Translations under genes and position numbers: made by a program | Notes under the pieces: generated by a model | What the model saw: only the letters and a program-made list of their open reading frames with translations | What the model was told of the DNA's origin: nothing | Databases searched by the model: none | Source: a virus | IMG/VR virus record: IMGVR_UViG_3300005524_000010 | Span: 1-40,334 of that record | Direction: 5' to 3' (one strand) | Length of the DNA: 40,334 nucleotides | Shown: piece after piece, positions 7,002 to 15,898 of the stretch | Layout: each line of letters opens with the position of its first letter | Numbering within the stretch: the first letter of the stretch is position 1

Positions 7002-9436
7002 CAGAGCTGGTCCAGGTCGAGCTGCACGGTGCCGATGCTGGTCTTGGTGGGCGGCGTGGCCGTGATGGCCGTGATGCGCCAGGTCTCGTCGTAGGTGTCG
7101 GGGTAGTTGAGGTCGGTTATGCGGACCCTGATGGCGTCTCCCACCACGTAGGAGCCCGGGAAGGGGTCCTGGTCATCCACGAGGTACACCGTGAGGGTGT
7201 CAGGTTGGCTGTCTGCCTCCAGGTCGGCGTTGGCCAGGTTGGCGAGCCATGCCTGGTTGGTGATGTTCGAGTAGGAGTGGCTGGACTCCAGCAGCGGGTA
7301 GCCCTCGGCGAGCCAGCTCTGCATGGTGGCCACGGCCACGATGGGGTTCTGTTGCTTTGAGGGCGTCCCCCCGATGTCCACGGTCTGGCTCGCGGGAGCG
7401 ACAGGGCCCTCGGTGTAGCCAATCATGTTGCCGGGGTACTCGGCCATGAGCCCGGTCTCGTCCGTGGTCGAGCCCAGGTGCGGGGCGCCGAGGGCCAGGG
7501 TCTTGACGGCATTGCCGCTGGCGTCCCAGACCACCCGAACGGCGTAGTCGAACCCACTGGCCGACGAGGCGGCGTTGGTCCCCGACGCGGAGGAGCCGAG
7601 CGTCTGGAGGGCCGAGGAGTAGGTCTCCTGCCACGCCTGGAAGCTCACCGTGGTAGGCGCCCCGCCGGCCAACCCGCTCGGCATCACGAAGCCGATGTCG
7701 CCCGAGGGAGTGCTGGCCATGTCGGCGAAGAGGGCCCGGACGATATCGAACAGATCGGCGTCGGTGTAGGAGAGGTTGGTGTGCAGGAGGCGCCAGTCGA
7801 GGTAGGACAGGAAGTTGGAGCCGCTGAGGGAGCGGGAACGCTGGGACGAGTCGTAGGGGTTGGCCCAGATGATGCCCCCCCACACCAGCACTCCGCCCCG
7901 GTCCACCAGGAGGGCAGTGCGTCCCGGGGCCGTGAGGGTCGCCGTGTCCAGTACGACCACGGCGGGGTCGCCCATGGGCAGTGTGGCCGAGAAGCTGCCC
8001 TCACCGTTGAGCTGGTCCTGGTAGGTGACCTGGGTGAGGGGCAGCTCGCCCAGGATGGCGCCCGACAGCAGGTCGGCCACGAGGTAGGTGTAAGGGCTGT
8101 CCGTGGCCGGGATGCCCCCTACCGGCACCACTTGGCCAGTGACGGTGAGGGCCAGCAGTGCCATGTCGTGCTGGCCGGCAGCGTCGGTGACCGAGAGGGC
8201 CACGGTGTAGTTCCCCGGCGTGCCCGGCGTCCCCGATATGAGCCCTGTCACCTGGTCGATGACGAGCCCCGCCGGGAGCCCGGAAGCGCCCCACATGTAG
8301 GGCGCCACCCCCCCCGACGCTGAGCACTGGGCCGAGTAGGGGGCGCCCCGGGCCGCGTCGGGCAGCACCTGGGTGGAAAGGATGAGAGCCGGGGGCGCCG
8401 GTGGTGCCGCCGTGACGCCGAAGTTGCCGAGGAAGGCCTGGCGGGCGTTGACGGGGTCCACCGCAGCGTTGGAGGAGTCGAACAGGCCGACCCCGGGATC
8501 CTCCCAGTAGGCGTGCCAGCCGAAGTTGGCCCCCCCGATGGGGTAGCGGGCCATCTGGTTCACGAACCAGTCGTCGTCGCCACCGCCCCGGTAGTTGGGC
8601 GGCGAGCCCCACAGCACGAGGCCCCACTCGGGCAGGCACAGCGGGAGGCCCTCGGTGGAGGCGAAGGATATCCACGAGGACAGGTCGGGCTGCGCCTCGT
8701 TGGACCAGTGCTCCTGCTGCTCGGTGAGGGTCCGGGTGGTGGTCGTCCAGTCGTAGTAGACCGACGACCAGTCGTAGATGTCGATGCCGATCTCGTCCAC
8801 GGTGGCGGTGCCGGGGAAGGCCGCCGAGGTGGCCGTGGAACCGTAGATGGTCGTGGCGGCGGTGGGGTTCCATTGGAAGCGGAAGGCCTGGCCGGGTACG
8901 GCCCGGAGCACCCCCACGATGTGGTTCCAGCCGTTCTGGAAGTCAGTCACCGCCATGCCGGTGACGCCAGTGACCTGCCAGGCATAGCCGCCGTGGTTGA
9001 ACTCCCGGGCAATGCGCAAGGTGGCATTGGCGAGGCCGTTGGCCACCAGGTACTCGCCGAGATTGGTCCAGTGGGTGTCAGACGCCCCGGCCGCCTCCTC
9101 GGCCCAGGTGGTGGCACCCGAGCCGGTGGAGGCCCCGCAGCAGGCCGGAGTGGCCAGCACCAGGGTCCGGGTGCCCAAGTCGGTAGCCCAGGCCCCAGCC
9201 TTGTAGGAGGTGGCCTTGGTCCCGTCGTAGTAGAGAGTGGCGGTCTCGAAGGAGGCCCAGCTCGGCGGAACATTGGCCATGTAGTCGAGGACATGGGAGA
9301 CGGGCAGGCCGAGCCACGCCTCGTAGGACTCGATGGCCCCGATGCCCGGGCCCCCCGAGACGACATGCCCGGGCTTGGTGCCATAGGCACCTCGGTAGAC
9401 GCCTCTCGGGATGCTGGCGTAGGGACCGGTGGGCAT
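7001..9436 (-). CDS. Baseplate hub (Gp37-like) fused to GH26-like glycosidase and Ig domain, 811 aa
   Basis: Three modules are visible. Residues 5-345 look like a GH26-type (beta-mannanase clan A) TIM barrel: IPRGVYRGAYG, RIAREFNHGGYAW with Glu145 as likely acid/base, AFRFQWNP, VDEIGIDIYDW, and LPLCLPEWGL with Glu270 as likely nucleophile. Residues 352-435 form a putative Ig domain (LPDAARGAPYSAQCSASGG, then LPAGLVIDQVTGLISGTPG). Residues 445-811 resemble the siphovirus ReqiPepy6 Gp37-like hub family (YLVADLLSGAILGELPLTQV, TWRITAITATPPT). The hub plugs the tail tip, and the glycosidase probably cuts a host surface mannan or related glycan during adsorption. Neighbours are other tail-tip proteins. 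Substrate and exact GH family are inferred. Confidence 0.8.
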   Translation of the reverse strand: MPTGPYASIPRGVYRGAYGTKPGHVVSGGPGIGAIESYEAWLGLPVSHVLDYMANVPPSWASFETATLYYDGTKATSYKAGAWATDLGTRTLVLATPACCGASTGSGATTWAEEAAGASDTHWTNLGEYLVANGLANATLRIAREFNHGGYAWQVTGVTGMAVTDFQNGWNHIVGVLRAVPGQAFRFQWNPTAATTIYGSTATSAAFPGTATVDEIGIDIYDWSSVYYDWTTTTRTLTEQQEHWSNEAQPDLSSWISFASTEGLPLCLPEWGLVLWGSPPNYRGGGDDDWFVNQMARYPIGGANFGWHAYWEDPGVGLFDSSNAAVDPVNARQAFLGNFGVTAAPPAPPALILSTQVLPDAARGAPYSAQCSASGGVAPYMWGASGLPAGLVIDQVTGLISGTPGTPGNYTVALSVTDAAGQHDMALLALTVTGQVVPVGGIPATDSPYTYLVADLLSGAILGELPLTQVTYQDQLNGEGSFSATLPMGDPAVVVLDTATLTAPGRTALLVDRGGVLVWGGIIWANPYDSSQRSRSLSGSNFLSYLDWRLLHTNLSYTDADLFDIVRALFADMASTPSGDIGFVMPSGLAGGAPTTVSFQAWQETYSSALQTLGSSASGTNAASSASGFDYAVRVVWDASGNAVKTLALGAPHLGSTTDETGLMAEYPGNMIGYTEGPVAPASQTVDIGGTPSKQQNPIVAVATMQSWLAEGYPLLESSHSYSNITNQAWLANLANADLEADSQPDTLTVYLVDDQDPFPGSYVVGDAIRVRITDLNYPDTYDETWRITAITATPPTKTSIGTVQLDLDQL

Positions 9437-9439
9437 GGC

Positions 9440-10537
9440 CTACTTGGAGCCCAGGTCCTCGATGGTGAGGAATGTGTAGGCGAAACCCCCGATGCTGTTG
9501 GCGTTGGTCACGCTTACCGAGGTGGCCGCCGCCCCCGAGGGCACCCAGACCCGGGCTGTCAGGGTGTGGCTGCCGGCTGGGGGCGACCACAGGCGCTCCA
9601 CTATTAGTTCCACGTCGTCGGCGGCGTTGAAGGCCGTCTCCCCCACGGCGGAGGCGATCTCCGAACCATCCAACCCGATCCCGCCCATGAACGCCGACCC
9701 GGCGTTGTTGGCCGCTCCGCCGGTCTGCGCCGACCCGGCGTAGAAACGGGCCCGGCACAGACGGTTGGCCTGGGTGGAGAAAGAGAGCGAAAGTTGGTCG
9801 GTGGCACCGGCGAAGGTGGTGGCCGAGCTGGTGAAGTAGTCGCTGCTGCCCGAGGGGGGACCGCTGGGAGCAGAGTAGGCCAGCATGCCCAGGGGCCGCG
9901 CCCGCCAGACGCTCCCCGTCCAGTCGTAGGCGTAGCCGGTGTCGGACTCGAACCAGCTCTGCCCGGTGGCGGGGCTGACGATGGCGACCCTGGCCGCCGA
10001 GGGGCCCACAATGCTGCCCCCGAGGGCGGCCGTGTAGGTGCGCTCGTCGGTGATGTTGGTGGAGGTGATGGAGGTGGCATTGGCCGCCACTGCCACGTTG
10101 GCCAGGAGCAGCGACGAGGCCGGTAGCGCCGGTGCCGCGGGAGTGGCGGCCGGGGTGCCGGTGATCACAACCAGGGACGCCCCGGTGACGCTGCCTTGAT
10201 ATGCGGGGTCCTGCACCTGCATGACGATGGAGTCGATGCGGGGGTTGGTGGGGTCGGCGGCGGCGATGGCCAGGGTGACGGGCGCGTCGTTGGTGCATAC
10301 GTAGGTGCCCTGGGTCGAGGTGATCGTGCCGGTCACGAAGCACTGCCCTGAGGCCACCTGAACCGACATGACAGCAGGGTTGGAAGCGGTGACGGCCAGG
10401 GAGTCGACGCCTTGGGGACCGGGACGCACGCCGGAACGGGCCGAGAATGTCCCGAGCGGCGTGGAGAAGGCCATCTGGCCGAGGCGGAAGTCCTCGGCCG
10501 AGATGTTGGACAAAGCGAGCGGGTTTCTAACTGTCAT
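9440..10537 (-). CDS. Minor tail / baseplate protein, 365 aa
   Basis: ATG at 10537 follows AAAGGAG. The N-terminal half has RNPLALSNISAEDFRLGQMA, then a domain with NPRIDSIVMQVQDPAYQGS and NITDERTYTAALGG; the ITDERTY turn is typical of phage upper-baseplate or fibre-attachment proteins. The C-terminal half is beta-rich with ELIVERLWSPPAGSHTLTAR and ends IGGFAYTFLTIEDLG, a receptor-binding-like domain. It sits between the distal tail protein and the hub fusion. Confidence 0.75.
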   Translation of the reverse strand: MTVRNPLALSNISAEDFRLGQMAFSTPLGTFSARSGVRPGPQGVDSLAVTASNPAVMSVQVASGQCFVTGTITSTQGTYVCTNDAPVTLAIAAADPTNPRIDSIVMQVQDPAYQGSVTGASLVVITGTPAATPAAPALPASSLLLANVAVAANATSITSTNITDERTYTAALGGSIVGPSAARVAIVSPATGQSWFESDTGYAYDWTGSVWRARPLGMLAYSAPSGPPSGSSDYFTSSATTFAGATDQLSLSFSTQANRLCRARFYAGSAQTGGAANNAGSAFMGGIGLDGSEIASAVGETAFNAADDVELIVERLWSPPAGSHTLTARVWVPSGAAATSVSVTNANSIGGFAYTFLTIEDLGSK

Positions 10538-10547
10538 CGGCGCTCCT

Positions 10548-11423
10548 TTAGATCCAGGCCGAGTAGGCCGTCACTGACAGCGACGACTGGCTGGCCGCCA
10601 CCGATGAGTAGGCCCGGTAGGTGAGGTCGTTGTCGCCCGGCACGATGGAGAGCCACTGGCTGCCAGGAACCAGCGTGGCCCGCCGGCTGGCGCTCCCCAG
10701 GAGGACGGCCCTTGAGTTGCAGTCCACGGTGAGCACGTCGGTAGGTCCGAGGGTGATGTTGAAGGACATGAACTGCCCCGTGGTGAGGTTCTGGATCTCG
10801 GGAGACTCGCATGGACCCGTGATCTGGAACACGGGTCGGCTCTCGAAGTCGCCCTCGTTCGTCACGGTCAGGTTCCCTCCCGAGGAGGGCGAGCCGAAGG
10901 TGAGCGGGAACACGAGCGGGAACTGGAGGCCCGGTGCCACTGCCGGCAGCGTCACCGCCTCCACGGTCGGCGCAGTGGCGTACTTGCGGGGGTCGGCCGC
11001 TACCAGACCGAGCTGGTACTGGCACACGGTGCGCCCGGCCGAGTAGGTGGTCTTGAGCGCCCCCGAGCGCCGCACCGTGACCTGCTTAGGCGGGTTCTCG
11101 CCGACGACGAGGGATGAGTCGAGGAAGCCAGCGACCAGGAGGTTGAACGCCTGCATGGACAGGCGCAGGGTCTCCTTGTCCGGCGCCAAGGCCCAGCCGG
11201 AGAGCGTGAGCTGGCGGGCGTTCAGGAACTGCGGGCCCATGAAGGCGCCGTGGGCAGCGTCCTTCTCGGCCGTGGGAGGGGTGGTGTCGGAGGCGTCCCA
11301 GCCATCGAGGGTCTGCACCCACCACTCCGTGCCCCAGGCGTCGGTGGCGCTCTGCAGCTCGACGCCGCCGAACTGGTAGGAGGTGAGCCCGGCGATCTGC
11401 GGCGGGGGCACGAGGACGCTCAC
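10548..11423 (-). CDS. Distal tail protein (Dit-like), 291 aa
   Basis: GTG at 11423 forms a GTGA overlap with the tape-measure stop. The N-terminal beta domain (GGVELQSATDAWGTEWWVQT, then ARQLTLSGWALAPDKETLRL) and the later FQITGPCESPEIQNLTTGQF and FNITLGPTDVLTVDCNSRAV match the siphovirus distal tail protein family. That family forms the hexameric ring joining tail tube and tip. Position directly after the tape measure and before the hub supports this. Confidence 0.85.
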   Translation of the reverse strand: MSVLVPPPQIAGLTSYQFGGVELQSATDAWGTEWWVQTLDGWDASDTTPPTAEKDAAHGAFMGPQFLNARQLTLSGWALAPDKETLRLSMQAFNLLVAGFLDSSLVVGENPPKQVTVRRSGALKTTYSAGRTVCQYQLGLVAADPRKYATAPTVEAVTLPAVAPGLQFPLVFPLTFGSPSSGGNLTVTNEGDFESRPVFQITGPCESPEIQNLTTGQFMSFNITLGPTDVLTVDCNSRAVLLGSASRRATLVPGSQWLSIVPGDNDLTYRAYSSVAASQSSLSVTAYSAWI

Positions 11424-14400
11424 CGCATGGCTCCCTGGCGCATGGTCCATTGCCAGGACACCTCACGGCCCACCCGGGCCACGGCCTCGTCTGGCGACAG
11501 GCTGGCAGCGTGCATGTGGAACTCGCCGATGGCCGGGCCCATGGCGGCGTGGTGGGGGACGACCGTGGAGTCCCGAGACGAGTACAGAAGCTCGGGACCA
11601 CGCTCACCCACCCAGAAGGGCCTGCCGCCCCGGGCGACGCCCCCCCCGGCGTAGCCGACGTACCCACCCCCGGACTCGACCGAGCGCACGCCCGGCACGT
11701 TCCACACCGAGCCGTAGTCCGCCAGGATGTACCGGATCGCAGCAACGGCGTTGTCGATGGGGTTGAGGATGTTGGTGAGCCCGGGCAGGGCGTAGGCGGC
11801 GAAAGTGGTCCCGATCATCTGCATGAGGCCGCGGCTGGGGTCGCCCCGCTGGGCGTTGATGTCGCTCAGGTTGACGGCCTGGGGGTTACCGCCCGACTCG
11901 TACTTGGCAATGATCTCCAGGCCCGGCAGCCACGACATGGGGACGTTGGTGAGCCGGATGGCCGAGGTGAGCCAGGGAGCGACGTTGCCGGGGAGGCCCG
12001 CAGTGGCAGCGGTGAAGGCCTTGGTGGCCCCAGCCGCAACGGACTGCTCGATGGAGCGGACCGTGGTGTCGTAGTGGGTGTCGATCCAGGCGCCGAGACC
12101 CGAAGGCGTCATCCCCACCGGACCCCCGGCAGCCAGGCCGGGGAGCTTGTTCAGCGCTTCCAGGTTGGCGAACCCGATGGCTCGCACTGCCTCGGGGCGC
12201 AGCACGTACTCGCCCGGGCGCCCCCACAGCAGCACGCTGTCCTTGCCGGTGTCGCGACCGGGGATGGGTCCTCCCTCGGCCCGGGCGTGAAGAATGGTGC
12301 TGCCCGGGACGCCCTGACCAGCCAGATAGGTGGCGGAGCCGGTACTGCCGGCCACGCTCCACTTGCCTGTGCCCTCGACCAGGATGCTGATGACCCGCTT
12401 GAGCGGGATCCGGGTGATGTCCGAGATGAGGGTCTTGACTTGCCGACTGGAGTCGCCGGCCTTGAGGCCGGTCTGATAGAGGTTCTCGATGAGGGCCGGC
12501 ATCGAGGTGTGGTTGGCGAGATCGGCTGCGTACTTGCCCCGCAGGATGGACAGGTTGTAGGCGTCCATCATCGCCTTGGCCTTGGACGAGCTACCCGTGA
12601 GGGTGGCCAAGTCCTCGAACAGGTTCCGGCGGGCACCGGCCGTTTGGGCAATGGTGGCCCCGTTGTCGAGAATGTCCCGGGTGTACCGCTCGGCTGCCTT
12701 CGAGACGCCGGTGGTGGAGATGAAGGCCTTGTCGAGTGCCGTGGTGAGCTGGTTGTTGAGCACCGACGACAGGTTCTTGGCGTCAGTGGCCAGGTCGGAC
12801 ATCTTCCCTGTCAGGACGCCGGTGATGGCATTGAGGTTCTTCTCGGCTCCGGTAGCCCCTTGGTCGCCGGCCCACCGGGTCAGGGATGCCAGCGAGTCCT
12901 TGCCGGTGTAGCCCGCCTGCTGGGCTAGCCCGTAGAGCTGGTCGGTGGCCTGCTTCGATCCCCGGGCGAAGGGGATCAGCTGGGCAACCACGTCCTTGCC
13001 GGCTTGAGCGAGCAGGCGTGTGTCCTGCGAGGCCGTCCCCGAGGCGGCGGCTTCGGTGGTGAGCTGGTTGATGAGGTTGGAGCCGGCGGTCAGCTGGCTC
13101 TCGTAGGTGGAGCGCAGCTGCAAGCTGGCGGTGTTGAGCCCGCTCATGCTCGCCTGTGAGCCGATCAGCGCCGCCCGGAGCTGGGGGAGGCTCATGGCGC
13201 TCATGCGATTCAGCTGGGCGATGGTAAGCCCGGACTGACTGGCCAGGGCCATGAGCCCCTGGCGGTTGAGAGCATCCAACCCGGTCGCCGTGAGCTTGGA
13301 CTGGGAAAGGAGCTGCGTGAGCGCCGACGAGGAAAGAGCCTTGATGGTGGTCGAGGTCACCCCGGAGGCCAGCGCCAACTGCTTGATGCTGCTGTTGGAG
13401 AGGACTCCGAGACTGAGCCCGGTGGCGTTAGCTTGCTGGTTGAGGGTTTGCATGCCCTGCTGGAAGCTGACGAAGCTGCTCTCGCCACCGGTCAAGGTGG
13501 ACATGAACGTCTGCCAGCTCTGGGTCATCTTCTGGATCTGGGTGTCCTGGATGGACGTGGCGAAGCTGACGGCATTGAGGTCGTTGCCGAGCAGCCCGCC
13601 CTGCTGGCCCAGGGCGGCGTAGCCCGTCACGAGGCCGGCGATCTGCTGCTGGGCGATGAGCCAGTTCTTGTTGGACTGCCCGGTGATGTCGGACAACTTC
13701 ACCCCGGCTACCGACACGAGCCCCATGGCCTCCTGCAGACCACCGTACTGGCCGGCCAGGGCGCCGAGGCGAATCAATGTCCGTTGGGACTCGGCGCTGA
13801 ACTGGGACTGGATGCCGGTATACTCTCGGGTCTTCTGACTGGCCTGGTCCATGACGGGATTGGTCTGGGCAATAACCTGCCCACGGGCGACGATGACTCC
13901 CGTAGTCGCCTTGGTCGTGTCAGCCAGCTGCACCTGCGCCCCGGCCAGTCGGATGGCTGACGCCTGGGTAGCGGCAAAGACACGGTTCAGCACCGTGAAG
14001 GCGTTGGCCTTGTTGATAGCCTCCTGCTGGGCGGCGGCCCACTTCTGGGCGGCGTCCTTCGAGCGTGCTAGCCAGAAGATGAGCGCACCCAATCCGACGG
14101 CCGCCCCCACTGCCACCGCCGCCCACACTCCACCGGACAGTCCCCCGACGGCGTCCTTGAGCACCGTGACGAGCCCCCGGCTCTTGCCGGCGGTGTCCTC
14201 GGCGGCGGTCCCGGCATCCTCCATGGCCTTACCAGCGCCGCTTATGCGCCCCGGCAGCGCCCCGAACCCGGCACCGACGTCCTGCACCGACCCCCGGAGA
14301 CGCTGGAGCGGCGTGGCAGCATCGCCCAGCGCCGAGGTCGCCGTGGCCGCCTTGTCGATCCCACCAGCAGCCGTGGCCATGTTGGCGACGACTCCCAACA

Positions 14401-15898
14401 ACGGAGCGGCCAGCCGGGCCACAGCCGTGGCAGCCAAGCCGCCCCACAGGTACACGGCGTGCATGGCGATGCCGGCGGCGAGCAACGGCTTGGGGATCTC
14501 GGTGAGCAGCACCAGGAACCGGGAGGCGACCTGGAGCACGACGAGAAAGTCCTCGGCCAGGTGCGTCGTCTCGGCCACCCGGATGAGGTTCATGATGGCG
14601 TGGCCGACGTTCTCGAACACCGTGCCCAAGCCGGCAGCGTTCTGCTCGCCGATGTGGAAGAAGGTCGCCAAGCCGCCCTGGCCGTGCTGGAAGTCCACTA
14701 CCAGCTGGGCGAACACCCGATCCACGGTGCTGCCCATCCAGTGGATGAGCTGGGTGAGAGCGCCGGACTTGGTGTTGAGGAGGGTGAGAGCGTCGCCGAA
14801 GCCCTGCACGACGGTTGGTGCCATGGCGTCGGCCAGGTTCTGGAAGGCCCCGGTGAGTGGCGGGATGGTGTGCCCGGTGGCCTGGGAGACGTCGTAGACC
14901 GCCGTCATGCGGTCCTTGATGTCCCCAATCGTGGGAGCGGCCACGGCTCCTAGGGCGGCCAAGCCGACAGCCAACGTACCCACCGACGTAACGAGCAAAG
15001 ACGCCGCCTCGAAGGCGGCGTCGAGGGCGAGATGAAGGCCACTGACGGCAGCGATCCCGCCGAATAGTGGCACCTGGCCAAGCACGCCGCCGCCACCACC
15101 CGGGCGACGAGCCAGCAGGGCAGAAAGCCAGCCTCCGCCTGCATCGCCTCCGCCGGCCGCTGGGGCTGTCTCCGGCGGCCGGCCGCCGCCGCCGCCAAAG
15201 CCGCCAGCCACCCCACCGACCACGCTCGCCAGGACGCGCATCTCGGCTGCCTGGCGCGCCCCCGCCAAGGCAGCTAGCCGGGACACGCCGGCAGCGGCCG
15301 CCAAGTCCTGCATGTGCGAAACCTGGACATCGCTCACGGTGGAGCGGGCCATACCTTGGGCAATCTGGGCGCCGAGGTCTTGGCCCGGGTGGATAGAGCC
15401 CAGCCCCTCGTTCACCCCCCGGGCGATCTCCTGGCCCAGGTCCTGGCCGGGGTGAACCGAGCCAAGACCCTGCTCCAGCCCTCGGGCGATCTCCTGGCCG
15501 AGGCTCTCGCCGGGATGGACCGAGCCAAGACCCTGGTTGAGCGACTCGGCGATGGAGCGCCCGAGGGCACCAGCGTCGATGCCCCCCCGGACGCCGCCGG
15601 TGTCGACGCCGACCCTGACAGTCCCTCCGGTGCCAGCGGCGGCCTTTACCGCCTCGATGGCAGCCAGGGCAGCGCTGGTGTCGGCCCCGATCCTGATGGT
15701 GCCGGTGGTGCCGTCGGCCAGGGCCGCAACCTGGGCGATCTTGGCCTGCGCCTCGGAGGTGTCGGCCCCGATCTTCACCATGGGCCGCAGGCCGCTCAAG
15801 GCGGCTCGAAGCTTGGCGTTCAGGTCGTTGCGAAAGTCGTCGAGGTCAGGGGAGATCCTGACCCACGCCTGGGCAATGATCTCGCCGTCGGCCGGCAC
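11420..15898 (-). CDS. Tape measure protein with lytic transglycosylase domain, 1492 aa
   Basis: GTG at 15898 abuts the TAG of the tail chaperone gene. Features in order: Ala-rich helical repeats containing GADTS (residues 40-110), three 21-residue GLGSVHPG repeats (123-185), a Gly-rich linker, hydrophobic segments near 280-320, 490-530 and 590-615, long helices, then a C-terminal domain near 1325-1400. That domain has KYESGGNPQAVN, RGLMQMIGTTFAAYA and NAVAAIRYILADYGS, which is the fold signature of soluble lytic transglycosylase with Glu1334 as catalytic acid. It sets tail length and probably locally opens peptidoglycan during DNA entry. At about 1.5 angstrom per residue the tail would be roughly 220 nm long. 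Confidence 0.93.
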   Translation of the reverse strand: MPADGEIIAQAWVRISPDLDDFRNDLNAKLRAALSGLRPMVKIGADTSEAQAKIAQVAALADGTTGTIRIGADTSAALAAIEAVKAAAGTGGTVRVGVDTGGVRGGIDAGALGRSIAESLNQGLGSVHPGESLGQEIARGLEQGLGSVHPGQDLGQEIARGVNEGLGSIHPGQDLGAQIAQGMARSTVSDVQVSHMQDLAAAAGVSRLAALAGARQAAEMRVLASVVGGVAGGFGGGGGRPPETAPAAGGGDAGGGWLSALLARRPGGGGGVLGQVPLFGGIAAVSGLHLALDAAFEAASLLVTSVGTLAVGLAALGAVAAPTIGDIKDRMTAVYDVSQATGHTIPPLTGAFQNLADAMAPTVVQGFGDALTLLNTKSGALTQLIHWMGSTVDRVFAQLVVDFQHGQGGLATFFHIGEQNAAGLGTVFENVGHAIMNLIRVAETTHLAEDFLVVLQVASRFLVLLTEIPKPLLAAGIAMHAVYLWGGLAATAVARLAAPLLGVVANMATAAGGIDKAATATSALGDAATPLQRLRGSVQDVGAGFGALPGRISGAGKAMEDAGTAAEDTAGKSRGLVTVLKDAVGGLSGGVWAAVAVGAAVGLGALIFWLARSKDAAQKWAAAQQEAINKANAFTVLNRVFAATQASAIRLAGAQVQLADTTKATTGVIVARGQVIAQTNPVMDQASQKTREYTGIQSQFSAESQRTLIRLGALAGQYGGLQEAMGLVSVAGVKLSDITGQSNKNWLIAQQQIAGLVTGYAALGQQGGLLGNDLNAVSFATSIQDTQIQKMTQSWQTFMSTLTGGESSFVSFQQGMQTLNQQANATGLSLGVLSNSSIKQLALASGVTSTTIKALSSSALTQLLSQSKLTATGLDALNRQGLMALASQSGLTIAQLNRMSAMSLPQLRAALIGSQASMSGLNTASLQLRSTYESQLTAGSNLINQLTTEAAASGTASQDTRLLAQAGKDVVAQLIPFARGSKQATDQLYGLAQQAGYTGKDSLASLTRWAGDQGATGAEKNLNAITGVLTGKMSDLATDAKNLSSVLNNQLTTALDKAFISTTGVSKAAERYTRDILDNGATIAQTAGARRNLFEDLATLTGSSSKAKAMMDAYNLSILRGKYAADLANHTSMPALIENLYQTGLKAGDSSRQVKTLISDITRIPLKRVISILVEGTGKWSVAGSTGSATYLAGQGVPGSTILHARAEGGPIPGRDTGKDSVLLWGRPGEYVLRPEAVRAIGFANLEALNKLPGLAAGGPVGMTPSGLGAWIDTHYDTTVRSIEQSVAAGATKAFTAATAGLPGNVAPWLTSAIRLTNVPMSWLPGLEIIAKYESGGNPQAVNLSDINAQRGDPSRGLMQMIGTTFAAYALPGLTNILNPIDNAVAAIRYILADYGSVWNVPGVRSVESGGGYVGYAGGGVARGGRPFWVGERGPELLYSSRDSTVVPHHAAMGPAIGEFHMHAASLSPDEAVARVGREVSWQWTMRQGAMR
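15344..15532 (-). repeat. Three 63-nt in-frame repeats in the tape measure gene
   Basis: Three consecutive units encode GLGSVHPGESLGQEIARGLEQ-type 21-residue repeats at residues 123-143, 144-164 and 165-185 (the first two SVHPG, the third SIHPG). DNA identity between units is high with mostly silent changes. Such units change tail length in steps. Confidence 0.85.

Noticed and set aside
11450-12928. Long plus-strand open frame of 492 codons opposite the tape measure gene
   Set aside because: It is a mirror frame of GC-rich codons, Gly/Val/Arg-rich, with no recognisable motif. The minus-strand tape measure explains the region fully.
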